NCBI RefSeq assembly: GCF_002220865.2
Contig: NZ_NHRJ02000004.1
Coordinates: 186,001 to 250,000, forward strand
Length of the DNA stretch: 64,000 nucleotides
Source: Paenibacillus xerothermodurans
GTDB taxonomy: Bacteria > Bacillota > Bacilli > Paenibacillales > NBRC-103111
Direction of reading: 5' to 3'
The position numbers and the translations under genes were made by a program. Shown here in pieces: positions 53,734 to 62,170 of the stretch. Below the pieces are notes generated by a model. The model was not told where the DNA came from, ran no database searches, and saw nothing but the letters and a program-made list of their open reading frames with translations. Every line of letters starts with the position of its first letter. Position 1 is the stretch's first letter.

Positions 53734-54903
53734 CTATCTGATCTGCTCGAGCATGGCGCGCAGGTCCTTCACTGTGCAATCTTTAGGATTGGCGCTGGTC
53801 ATGCCGGAGTCCATCGCTTCCTGTGCGATCACGTTTAGTTCCTCATCCGACGGCTTCAAGTCGAGCGCGCTTAAGGTAGTTGGAATTTCCAAATCCCTTA
53901 TCAGCAGTTCAACCGCCGTAATCGAACGTTCCGCCGCTGCGCGCAGGCTTAAGCCTTCCACATTTTCTCCAAGAGCAACCGCGATATCCCTGAATTTCTC
54001 ATAGTTCGTGCCTACGTTATATCGCATCACAACAGGCAGCAGCAGAGAATTGGCTAATCCATGCGCAACGCCTAGCCGTCCGCCAAGCGGATGGGAGATC
54101 GCATGCACCGCCGCGATGCGCCCCCAAATGAATGCGGCCCCGGCCATGGTGGAAGCCAGCATCATGTGGCACGCTGCAGTGAGGTCCGCTCTCCGCGCAG
54201 CGAAAGGGCGCAGGTGACGGCCTATCAGGCGGATGGCATACAGTCCGAACGCTTCCGTGATCGGCTGGGCCTGGTTCGAGGTATAGGACTCGATCGCATG
54301 GCTGAGTGCATCCATGCCGGTGACGGCAGCCACCCCGCGCGGCACAGTGGTTAACAGCTGTGGATCGAGCACCGCAGCCCGGGCGTGCAAATGCGCACTT
54401 AAAATCCCCATCTTGTAATGCCGTTTGCTGTCTTTGAGTACCGTCGCATGCGTCACTTCCGATCCCGTGCCCGCGGTTGTAGGTATCGTAATCACATCGG
54501 GGCCCTTATTCGGGATCTTATCTTTTCCTTCGTACTGTGACAGGTCGCCTGGATTAGCCGCCGCCACAGATACTCCTTTGGCCGTGTCGATGGAGCTGCC
54601 CCCGCCCATTCCAATAAGAGCGTCGCATCTGTGCTCCACGTACAGGTTTTTCGCGCGCTGCACCATTTCAATCGTAGGGTCCGGCTCCACCTCGGTGCAC
54701 GAATAGAATGCGACGCCCGCTTCGCTCAGCAGTGCCTCTAACCGCTGCAACCCCCCGGATTGTACGATGCCTTTATCCGAGCAAATAAAAACCTTGTTGT
54801 AACCATACTTGCGGATGATGGACGGAAGCTCGTTTAATTTGTTCACTCCGTAATAGATGTGAGTGTGCAAGCCGAATTCGAATGCGTCCAGCGCTAGATT
54901 CAT
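53734..54903 (-). CDS. Iron-containing (group III) alcohol dehydrogenase
   Basis: The roughly 389-residue protein has the NAD-binding GMGGGSSIDTAKG and TIPTTAGTGSE motifs. The metal-binding His region is HAISHPLGG and GVAHGLANSLLLPVV. Such enzymes interconvert primary alcohols and aldehydes. The start may be ATG 54903 or the GTG codons at 54906 and 54912; AAGGGA upstream fits the later ones best. It lies 23 bases after livF. Confidence 0.9.
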   Translation of the reverse strand: MNLALDAFEFGLHTHIYYGVNKLNELPSIIRKYGYNKVFICSDKGIVQSGGLQRLEALLSEAGVAFYSCTEVEPDPTIEMVQRAKNLYVEHRCDALIGMGGGSSIDTAKGVSVAAANPGDLSQYEGKDKIPNKGPDVITIPTTAGTGSEVTHATVLKDSKRHYKMGILSAHLHARAAVLDPQLLTTVPRGVAAVTGMDALSHAIESYTSNQAQPITEAFGLYAIRLIGRHLRPFAARRADLTAACHMMLASTMAGAAFIWGRIAAVHAISHPLGGRLGVAHGLANSLLLPVVMRYNVGTNYEKFRDIAVALGENVEGLSLRAAAERSITAVELLIRDLEIPTTLSALDLKPSDEELNVIAQEAMDSGMTSANPKDCTVKDLRAMLEQIR

Positions 54904-54926
54904 CACTCTCACGCGTCCCTTCTGTT

Positions 54927-55634
54927 TTATTTCGCCGCACCCAGATAAGCATTCTGAATTCCATCCAGCAGCGACGGGGCGCTATCGCTGGCCACGATGC
55001 TGCCGGCCTCCAACACATAGCCGCGGTGAGAGATGGCTAAGCTTTGTCTGGCGTTTTGTTCTACCAGCAGTACGGTAGTGCCCTTTTGGTTGATTTTGCG
55101 GATAGCTTGAAACATGTTTTGCACAATCACCGGCGCAAGCCCCAGCGAAGGCTCGTCGAGCATAAGCAGTTTCGGCCGGGCCATCAAGCCTCTGCCGACC
55201 GCACACATCTGCTGCTGTCCGCCGGAAAGCGACCATCCCAACCGGTCCAACAGAGGCGTCAGGTCAGGGAACACTTCCAATACTTCTTCGATCTCTTGGT
55301 TCACGGTACTCATGGCAATTTTCCTGCTGGTCGCACCGATCACCAAGTTTTCCCTAACCGTGAGCCCGGGGAAAATTTTTCTGCCCTCCGGCACATGAAT
55401 CAACCCCTGGCGCACGATCTCTTCCGGCGGTACGCTCTCTATGCTTCGCCCCATGAATTCAACTGTGCCGGCTTTAGGCCTGATCAGTCCGGAGATCGTC
55501 TTCAGCGTGGTCGATTTGCCGGCCCCGTTCATGCCGAGCAGAGCTACGATCTCTCCCTCATGTACCTCCATTGAGATATTCCTTAACGCCACGATTTTGC
55601 CGTATCTTGTTTCGATCTCATTAAGCTTCAGCAC
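54927..55634 (-). CDS. livF: Branched-chain amino acid-type ABC transporter ATPase LivF
   Basis: The 235-residue protein has Walker A LGMNGAGKST (33-42), signature LSGGQQQM, Walker B LLMLDEPSLGLAP and the LivF tail (EAGSIVASD). The GTG at 55634 was chosen because GGAG lies 8 bases upstream and gives the normal LivF length; the longer frame to 55679 lies inside livMG. It overlaps livMG by 14 bases. Confidence 0.92.
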   Translation of the reverse strand: MLKLNEIETRYGKIVALRNISMEVHEGEIVALLGMNGAGKSTTLKTISGLIRPKAGTVEFMGRSIESVPPEEIVRQGLIHVPEGRKIFPGLTVRENLVIGATSRKIAMSTVNQEIEEVLEVFPDLTPLLDRLGWSLSGGQQQMCAVGRGLMARPKLLMLDEPSLGLAPVIVQNMFQAIRKINQKGTTVLLVEQNARQSLAISHRGYVLEAGSIVASDSAPSLLDGIQNAYLGAAK

Positions 55635-57510
55635 GCGCAAGCTCCTCCCCGAGGTAAGCTCTGATAACTTCCGGATCACTCAATACTTGCCCGACGGTGC
55701 CTTCGCTTATTTTTTTACCAAAGTCCAGCACTGTAATGTAATCGGCAACCTCGGTGACAAGGTGCATGTCGTGTTCGATCAGCAGTATCGTGATGCCCAG
55801 CTCGTTCATCCGTTTCAGAAGCTTTACCAGCTCCTGCGTTTCTTCCGGGTTCATGCCGGCCGCCGGCTCATCGAGGAACAAAAGCTCAGGCTCAGTGGCA
55901 AGTGCCCGCGCGATTTCCACCATCCGCTGTTGCCCGTAGGACAGATTTTTCACTTTTTCAAAAAAATACTCAAAACCGACGAAAGCCAGCGCTTCCTCCG
56001 CTCTCGCGCGGATCTGCCGCTCTTCTTCCCGCACTTTGAAATTAAACAGAATGTTGAGCAAATTCGCTTTCGATCGTACATGCTGACCGATCATGACGTT
56101 ATCGATCACGGACAATTCGGGAAACAGACGAATGTTTTGAAACGTTCTCGCAGCGCCCATGCCGACGATTAAGTGCGGTTTCAGGTTGGTGATTTCACTG
56201 CCGCGGTATGCGATCTGCCCCGCCGTCGCCGAGTAGATGCCGCTTAACACATTGATCACGGTCGTTTTGCCCGAACCGTTGGGACCGATCAGCACGTGAA
56301 TGTCGCCTTTTTTAACATGAAAATCAATACCGTCAACCGCCTTGACGCCCCCGAAATGCTTTTTCAACCCCGACACCTGGAAAATGACTTCCTGCTCCTG
56401 CCGCCTCGCCAATTCCCCCGCCCGGTTTAAGTACGTTAGAGTCTTCCCCTCGATAAACTTGATCCCCGCTGTGTTTTCCTCCGATGCTGCTTTCTTTTTG
56501 AAGATCATATCGTACAAGCTGCCCATGAGCCCCCAGATACCATTAGGCAGAAAGATAAGGAAAACAATGATGAGACCGCCGTAAATCGCCAAGTAATACT
56601 CCTTGAAAGCACGCAGCCATTCCGGCAGCCAGGTTAACAGTACGGTCCCCACCACCGCGCCGATAATGGAATCCGAGCCCCCTGTAATCAACATTGCGAA
56701 AAAGCTGACGGACTGCTCAAAGCTGAACACATCCGGACTGATGTACCCGGTAGCCGAGGCATACAGGAAGCCGCCTATCCCTCCCAAAGTGGAACATATG
56801 GAAAATGCGAGCATTTTCATCTTAAACAGGTCAACACCTGCTGCGGACGCCGCCAGCTCATCTTCACGCAGCGCAAACAGCGCGCGCCCCAATCGTGAAT
56901 GCTTCAAACGGAACACAAACAAGATGCACACAAGCAGGACAACCAGGCATAACCAGTAAAAATATGTCGGATTCTCCAGACCGAACGGACGCGGAATTCT
57001 GCTAAGGCCATCTGCACCGCCGGTTAGCGCTTTCGAGTTGTGAAGGACGAGCTGCACAATGATTTGAAATCCTATCGTGACCAGCGCCAGGTAGTGCGTA
57101 ACGAGCCTTAGAGAAATAGCTCCCAGGAACACCCCCATCACAATGGGGACGACTAAGGCAGCAGTCAGCCCGACCCAGTATGGCAAACCGAATAGCGCGG
57201 TGGTAGAAGCCAACGAATAGGCTCCGAGCCCGAAAAAAGCGGCTTGAGCTAACGAGATTTGGCCGGCATACCCCATGCCAACCGTCAGACCCAGCGTGGC
57301 GAAACAAAATACGACAGTTCTTAGAAGCTCCGTCATATAGTAGTTGCCCAAACGGCCGCCAGGCAGCAGAAACGGAATGCAGACCGCGAGAACGATAAGT
57401 ATTGCACCGCCCACAATAAGTGCGGGGTGAACCGGCTTCAAACTTTTCAGTTTTGTTTCATTGTAATGTCCGCTCTCTGCCGGTTTGGCTTGCATCGTAT
57501 TGGTTTGCAT
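55621..57510 (-). CDS. livM: LivM-LivG fusion: permease and ATPase in one chain
   Basis: The 629-residue protein joins a LivM-type permease (about 28-335, eight or more helices, MGYAGQISLAQAAFFGLGAY) to a LivG-type ATPase (about 375-625, Walker A GPNGSGKTT at 409-417, signature LSYGQQRMVEIARAL, Walker B LLFLDEPAAGMNP). A charged linker of about 35-40 residues joins them. The frame is open throughout with no internal stop. RBS AAGGAG. It works with LivH, LivF and the LivK-type binder. Confidence 0.93.
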   Translation of the reverse strand: MQTNTMQAKPAESGHYNETKLKSLKPVHPALIVGGAILIVLAVCIPFLLPGGRLGNYYMTELLRTVVFCFATLGLTVGMGYAGQISLAQAAFFGLGAYSLASTTALFGLPYWVGLTAALVVPIVMGVFLGAISLRLVTHYLALVTIGFQIIVQLVLHNSKALTGGADGLSRIPRPFGLENPTYFYWLCLVVLLVCILFVFRLKHSRLGRALFALREDELAASAAGVDLFKMKMLAFSICSTLGGIGGFLYASATGYISPDVFSFEQSVSFFAMLITGGSDSIIGAVVGTVLLTWLPEWLRAFKEYYLAIYGGLIIVFLIFLPNGIWGLMGSLYDMIFKKKAASEENTAGIKFIEGKTLTYLNRAGELARRQEQEVIFQVSGLKKHFGGVKAVDGIDFHVKKGDIHVLIGPNGSGKTTVINVLSGIYSATAGQIAYRGSEITNLKPHLIVGMGAARTFQNIRLFPELSVIDNVMIGQHVRSKANLLNILFNFKVREEERQIRARAEEALAFVGFEYFFEKVKNLSYGQQRMVEIARALATEPELLFLDEPAAGMNPEETQELVKLLKRMNELGITILLIEHDMHLVTEVADYITVLDFGKKISEGTVGQVLSDPEVIRAYLGEELARAEA

Positions 57511-57545
57511 GGTAACACTCCTTAGAGTTGAAGTACGCCAGAGTA

Positions 57546-58436
57546 TTATGCTTTCGTCCCTACCTTTTCCCCGAAAATGCCGTATGGCCTGAAGATTAGG
57601 AAAACGATCAAAAACAGGAAGGCAAACGCATCTTTATACGGGCCCGAGATATATGCAGCGGCAAACGTTTCGGCAACCCCTATCATCAGCCCGCCAATAA
57701 TCGCACCCTTCACATCACCCAAACCTCCTACAATCGCAGCGGCAAAAGCTTTCAATCCTATGATCGCTCCCATCGTATGGCTAATCATAAAAATCGGGGC
57801 GACAAGAATACCGGCTGCGCCTCCAAGTGCCGCACTGTAGATGAATGTTAGCGCTTGCATTCGGGACGCCTTGATACCCATCAATTTGGCAGTTTCCGGG
57901 TCCTGCGCGGTAGCTTGCATCATTTTGCCGAGACGTGTTTTTTCAAACAGCAGGTACTGTACCGCCAACAGGATGACGGCGCAGCACAGGATCGAGAGAT
58001 ACTGCACGGAAATGACGATTTCACCCAACTTAACTGTATCTGTCTGAAACAGAGGCGGCAGCTTAAGCGGGACAGCACCATAGCCGAGCAGAAAAATGTT
58101 CTGGATAATCATCGATGCCCCGAGCGTGCTGATCATTACGGTCAAAAACGCCTTGTTGCGCCTCGCAAACGGCCGGTACACGCTCAACTGGAACAAGTAA
58201 CCGATCCCGCCGACGATGATAATCCCCAGGATAAGTCCAACCCAGATCGGCATACCGAGTGTAACCATAAGCGTAAAAGCGACGAACGCTCCCATCATGG
58301 TAAACTCGCCTTGGGCGAAGTTAACGACGTTTACGGACACGTAAATCAACACAAATCCCAGCGCTACCAACGCATAAATACTTCCTATCGCCATTCCGCT
58401 GACTAGAAGCTGCAGGGGCATATTGAGCAGTTCCAT
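57546..58436 (-). CDS. livH: Branched-chain amino acid-type ABC permease LivH
   Basis: The 296-residue membrane protein has about eight helices, a typical GSIYALVALGFVLIYVSVNVVNFAQGE start and the FAAAIVGGLGDVKGAIIGG loop. RBS AAGGGGGAAG. It follows the binding-protein gene by 162 bases and precedes livMG by 35. Confidence 0.93.
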   Translation of the reverse strand: MELLNMPLQLLVSGMAIGSIYALVALGFVLIYVSVNVVNFAQGEFTMMGAFVAFTLMVTLGMPIWVGLILGIIIVGGIGYLFQLSVYRPFARRNKAFLTVMISTLGASMIIQNIFLLGYGAVPLKLPPLFQTDTVKLGEIVISVQYLSILCCAVILLAVQYLLFEKTRLGKMMQATAQDPETAKLMGIKASRMQALTFIYSAALGGAAGILVAPIFMISHTMGAIIGLKAFAAAIVGGLGDVKGAIIGGLMIGVAETFAAAYISGPYKDAFAFLFLIVFLIFRPYGIFGEKVGTKA

Positions 58437-58598
58437 CCGCTTCCCCCTTCCCTCATGTAATGATTCGCATGCGACGCTATGGCGTTTGCGCTCCGCCGCT
58501 CCAGCCGAAGCCTACGTATTTTTTGCAAACATCATCGCGCGCGTTCCCTGCCCACGGCTGCTTGCGCTCCCACTGGGCGGTGTCGCCCGCTCGTGCCG

Positions 58599-59747
58599 CT
58601 ATTTCACAGTCACAACCCGGCCATTTTCCACTTTAACCACGGAATACGCATGAAGCCCGTCTCCGAGTTCGTCGAAGTCGTATTCGCCTTCCACCCCTTT
58701 ATAGCCCTTGATAGCCAAAATCCCCTCGCGGATCTGGTCCGGGTCGCTTCCTCTTTCTTCGATCACCTTGGCGAGCACATTCAGGGCGTCATACACCCAA
58801 CCTGAGTATAAGTCCGGATTGTCAGTGTATTTGCTCGAGAACTTTGCAACAAATCGCTTGGTTTCTTCACTCTGATCAAGCGCAAAATCGTTCACGCCGT
58901 AGATGCCGTCCAATTTGTCTCCCGCCAGCTTGATCGTAGTTGTCTGCGCCCCGGCCGCGCACGATATCAATTCCGCGTTGACGCCAAGCTGTCTCATTTG
59001 CACTACCAACTGGGCGATGTCAGCTGACAGTGTCATATATACGTTAATGATATCCGCGCCGGATTTGCGAATGTTTTCCAGTACTGGCGTGAAATCTTTG
59101 GTGTTGGCGGTAACCCCTTCGGTGACCACCGGGGTCATGTTCCTTTTCTTGTATTCGGCGACCAGCAGGTCTTTGCCGGCCGTACCGAAGGCATCGGTAT
59201 CATAGACGATGGCGGCCTTCGTTTTCCCTAGCTTATCTGTTGAAAAATCTACTATTGTTTTCGCAGCGTAAGCGTCACTGGGTCTGAAGCGGAAGAACCA
59301 TTTGTTTTTCAACTCCGTGGTTAGCTCGACATTGGTTCCGCCAATCATGACCGGTACGCCGGTTCTCTTCGTGATCTGGTCGATTGCAAGCGACATTGTG
59401 CTCGTAATCGGACCGATGACCGCGACTATCTCCGGATCCGCTATAAGCTTCTGGAATGCCGAGACCATTCCGTCATTGGTGCCGCGGTCATCCTCCACCA
59501 CCAGCTCGAGCTTCTTCCCCTGGATGCCGCCCGCACCGTTAATCTCATCCAGCGCAATCTGCGCGCCTCGCTTCTTGAACTCGCCGGTCAATGCCGATTT
59601 CCCAGTGAGATCGGCCGTCATCCCGACCTTGATCACTTCGCCCGCACCTCCGGCAGCGCCGCCGGCCGAAGTGTTTCCACACGCGGACACAGTGAGTATA
59701 ACTGCTGCGAAACACATCAATAGTATCGCGCGGATCGACGTTTTCAA
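58599..59747 (-). CDS. LivK-type substrate-binding lipoprotein
   Basis: The 382-residue Peripla_BP_6 protein has a signal peptide and lipobox LTVSAC, then IKVGMTADLTGKSALTGEFKKRG and VVEDDRGTNDG. The start is TTG 59747, where AAGGAG lies 8 bases upstream; the longer frame to 59801 has no signal peptide. Family members bind amino acids, aromatic acids, short-chain amides and urea, so the Liv name does not fix the ligand. It is the first gene after the strong promoter at 59905-59934. Confidence 0.9.
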   Translation of the reverse strand: MKTSIRAILLMCFAAVILTVSACGNTSAGGAAGGAGEVIKVGMTADLTGKSALTGEFKKRGAQIALDEINGAGGIQGKKLELVVEDDRGTNDGMVSAFQKLIADPEIVAVIGPITSTMSLAIDQITKRTGVPVMIGGTNVELTTELKNKWFFRFRPSDAYAAKTIVDFSTDKLGKTKAAIVYDTDAFGTAGKDLLVAEYKKRNMTPVVTEGVTANTKDFTPVLENIRKSGADIINVYMTLSADIAQLVVQMRQLGVNAELISCAAGAQTTTIKLAGDKLDGIYGVNDFALDQSEETKRFVAKFSSKYTDNPDLYSGWVYDALNVLAKVIEERGSDPDQIREGILAIKGYKGVEGEYDFDELGDGLHAYSVVKVENGRVVTVK

Positions 59748-59881
59748 TAGTTCCACTCCTTGTTCGGGTATTATATCGCATTGTCGGAGCCTACGATTCA
59801 TGCTGACTTAACATCGATGGGACTCGGCACCTCACCTCCCAACATGATTAAGCGCTTCCAGAAATGGAACTAGTAATTAAT

Positions 59882-59934
59882 GATTATCGATAATCGTTAA
59901 GTGTAGTATAGGTGACGTTTCCATTCTCTGTCAA
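59882..59934 (-). promoter_or_regulatory. Strong liv-block promoter with a 14-bp operator palindrome
   Basis: On the minus strand TTGACA (59929-59934) and TATACT (59905-59910) are separated by 18 bases, a near-consensus housekeeping promoter. Just downstream, across the expected start site, lies the perfect palindrome GATTATCGATAATC (59882-59895) preceded by CACTTAAC. A bound repressor would block initiation. The transcript leader to the TTG at 59747 is about 150 bases. Confidence 0.85.
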
Positions 59935-60209
59935 TTGGTTTTTTTATCAGCGTTGGAGGCGGGCACGTGGATTAGCTGTCCATCCCCGCGAGTAGCAAAA
60001 AACCTAGCGTCCGGTCCCCGCAGGACTGCAAACATGGCGTATCCATACGTTTGCGTACGGGAGTCGCGCGCCTCTCTCTTGGCACAGGTCAACCAATCAA
60101 TAGATGACGTGGTGGCACCACGGCAATCTCCCTGCTTAAAAGCCAACAATAAATGAAAGCCGCAGCGCTCCGAGAGATCTTTTAAAACATCGCATATTTT
60201 CCAATCCAT
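59931..60209 (-). CDS. Hypothetical small protein (92 residues)
   Basis: I do not recognise this protein. It starts MDWKICDVLKDLSERCGFHL and contains a mixed alpha/beta-looking sequence (YGYAMFAVLRGPDARFFAT). GGGAG lies 13 bases before the ATG, longer than ideal. Its stop coincides with the -35 of the liv promoter. Residue composition looks protein-like rather than shadow-like, but no supporting neighbour exists. The rest of 59748-60298 holds only the liv promoter. Confidence 0.45.
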   Translation of the reverse strand: MDWKICDVLKDLSERCGFHLLLAFKQGDCRGATTSSIDWLTCAKREARDSRTQTYGYAMFAVLRGPDARFFATRGDGQLIHVPASNADKKTN

Positions 60210-60298
60210 CTGTCATAAATTTCTCCCGATAGGTGCATACCGCATGAAAACACAGTAAAATTTAGGTGGCGGATAACCGTCAGGTGAGGAGGTCAAGG

Positions 60299-60850
60299 AT
60301 GCATTTTTTTATCGGAATCGTGCCGCCAGACGAATATGTGTGTCAAACGACAAGGTTCCAAAGACAGTGGCCGAATAATGCACTGCCGCAAGACGTGGAA
60401 CCGCACATCACAGTGAAGGCTCAGGGTGGATTAACACCTGACGGCAGCTGGATTGATGCAGTGAAATGTGTATGCAGTGGTTTTCCTGCTTTCCAGGTGA
60501 GCTTGCACCAACCGATGTTTTTTTCCCGGGATGTGCTGTTTTTGAGCGTGCGGTCAGAGAAAATACATAGCTTGCACGAAAGGCTTGTGCACGCGATTTC
60601 CCCTTCCACAGAGCTCATCAAGCGATATTTTGAGCTAGAAAGTTACTCTCCGCATTTGACCTTAGGGCAAACTTATTGGGGCTTAACACATGAGGAGCTG
60701 ATGCAAATGCTAAGAAAAGCCGAACAAGAATTGACTCCTTATCCGACCTTTGACGTGAATTTTGTCCGAATTTATCGAGAAATCGAACGAGACCGATATG
60801 TAAAATATGTCGACGTACCTCTAGCGCGAAGTGAAAAGGGTTGCAGCTGA
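60299..60850 (+). CDS. 2H phosphoesterase / 2'-5' RNA ligase family protein
   Basis: The 183-residue protein has the two HxT motifs of the 2H fold: His36-Ile-Thr38 (EPHITV) and His119-Leu-Thr121 (SPHLTL). Family members hydrolyse cyclic phosphates or ligate RNA. ATG 60299 lies 6 bases after GGAGGT; the frame's earlier start (60266) has no RBS. It converges on the nucleotidyltransferase gene with one base between. Confidence 0.85.
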   Translation: MHFFIGIVPPDEYVCQTTRFQRQWPNNALPQDVEPHITVKAQGGLTPDGSWIDAVKCVCSGFPAFQVSLHQPMFFSRDVLFLSVRSEKIHSLHERLVHAISPSTELIKRYFELESYSPHLTLGQTYWGLTHEELMQMLRKAEQELTPYPTFDVNFVRIYREIERDRYVKYVDVPLARSEKGCS

Positions 60851-60851
60851 G

Positions 60852-61619
60852 TTACACCTCAGTCGGGCTTCTAAGCGTCCAGCCATCGATATCAAACCCG
60901 CCCATTTGTGTTAGAACGTGCTGAGATAGCCGATCATAATACTGCATCATTTTATTCCTGTCCGCTTCTTGCAACGCTTGGATAAACATGTGTTTGAACG
61001 CCTCGTCTGGAAAGCGGCTCTTCAAGTATTTAGCTAGGTACATTGAGTCCGACAGATACGAATAGATCTGATAATACGGAATCGGTTCCAGTTGAAGAAC
61101 CTCACAATACTCCTTAAATAGCCGCATCAATGAGTTGTGGTAGCTAAAATGGAAATCCGCTCTCTGCCCCTCAAAACAATCATACAGATTGTCCAGCGTG
61201 TCCCAGATTGCGTATTTTTTTAATTCCAGCGATGCCTCGGTGAGTCCGGTGTGTTGCCTTTCCCTCCATTCCTGCGCTTCTCTTCTCAGCTGTCCGATCA
61301 CGCCCGCCGTATCGAACACGATGCTCCCGGTGATAAACTGCACCATGGACATCGTCCGGCGGTCATTGAAATCTTCTTGAAAGTAACCCCTGATCTGCTT
61401 CGGCGTATTAGCAAAATACTCGATAAGGAATCCACGGCATATTCTATTGCCCCTTTCCCGCCAATCAACAGCATCCGACAAAATAATATGCACATCGATG
61501 TCTGATCGTGGTGACGGATTGCCTGTTATATAGCTGCCGCAGACCATTGCACCAATCACCTCCGGTTTGCTTCTCCAATCCCGTAGAAAAATGTCGACTG
61601 CTCTCTCCCACTCGTTCAT
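60852..61619 (-). CDS. Nucleotidyltransferase-domain protein (pol beta superfamily)
   Basis: The 255-residue protein has the signature GSYITGNPSPRSDIDVHI, with Gly28-Ser29 and Asp40/Asp42 as the metal-binding pair. A helical C-terminal domain follows. The family includes aminoglycoside and other small-molecule nucleotidyltransferases; the substrate is unknown. ATG 61619 has GGAGGTG 7 bases upstream. The open frame continues to 61955, but that extension lacks an RBS and has poor coding character. Confidence 0.82.
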   Translation of the reverse strand: MNEWERAVDIFLRDWRSKPEVIGAMVCGSYITGNPSPRSDIDVHIILSDAVDWRERGNRICRGFLIEYFANTPKQIRGYFQEDFNDRRTMSMVQFITGSIVFDTAGVIGQLRREAQEWRERQHTGLTEASLELKKYAIWDTLDNLYDCFEGQRADFHFSYHNSLMRLFKEYCEVLQLEPIPYYQIYSYLSDSMYLAKYLKSRFPDEAFKHMFIQALQEADRNKMMQYYDRLSQHVLTQMGGFDIDGWTLRSPTEV

Positions 61620-62170
61620 CCGATACACCTCCACTGAATTATGTCCACATGCCATGAGGGCTGCGCTGCTATCACGTACGAGGAGCTCTGAGCTTATGCC
61701 TGCCGTATTGCCTCTGCACTCCGGTACGCCAGAACTGTATGCGCAGCCGGAATTTTTTTCTTTACTCGCGCATCCAACCTGCTCAGCCAGTTCTAGCAGC
61801 GCACGCCTGCAGCCCCTCCCTGTACTATAATGCGCTTTCTTTATCGCGTCCATTAATGGACGTGGATGCATGTTTTTCGCATGCTGGACGGCGCTAGCCA
61901 TGGTAGCCATGGCTCTAGCTGCTTTTGTCGGCGGCTTGTCATCAATCTGATTCAAATGCTCGAATTTTGGTTAATAACAGAAAAAGGTATACATAAGTGT
62001 GGTGTCAACCCAGCGGTACTCGTGTCGACAGGGAAATTACGGCATGAACAATTAAAAGCGGTTACAAAATTTGTGTTGCACACTCCTCCTGTACATGGTA
62101 TCGTCTGGGCTATAAGTAAACTTTTACCTGAAAACGTTATTTTTAATTACATTACCGGGAGGGTATTCAA
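61620..62170. other. Divergent intergenic region with cre-like site
   Basis: No gene was supported here. Near the plus-strand importer, TAAAAGCGGTTACA (62053-62066) matches the cre consensus except at one base. A weak promoter, TTGCAC (62076-62081) with TATCGT (62099-62104), follows at 17-base spacing. This suggests catabolite control of the 62171 operon. Confidence 0.45.

Noticed and set aside
61620-61955. N-terminal extension of the nucleotidyltransferase frame
   Set aside because: The nucleotidyltransferase signature lies close to the Met at 61619, which has GGAGGTG at good spacing; the extension looks non-coding.
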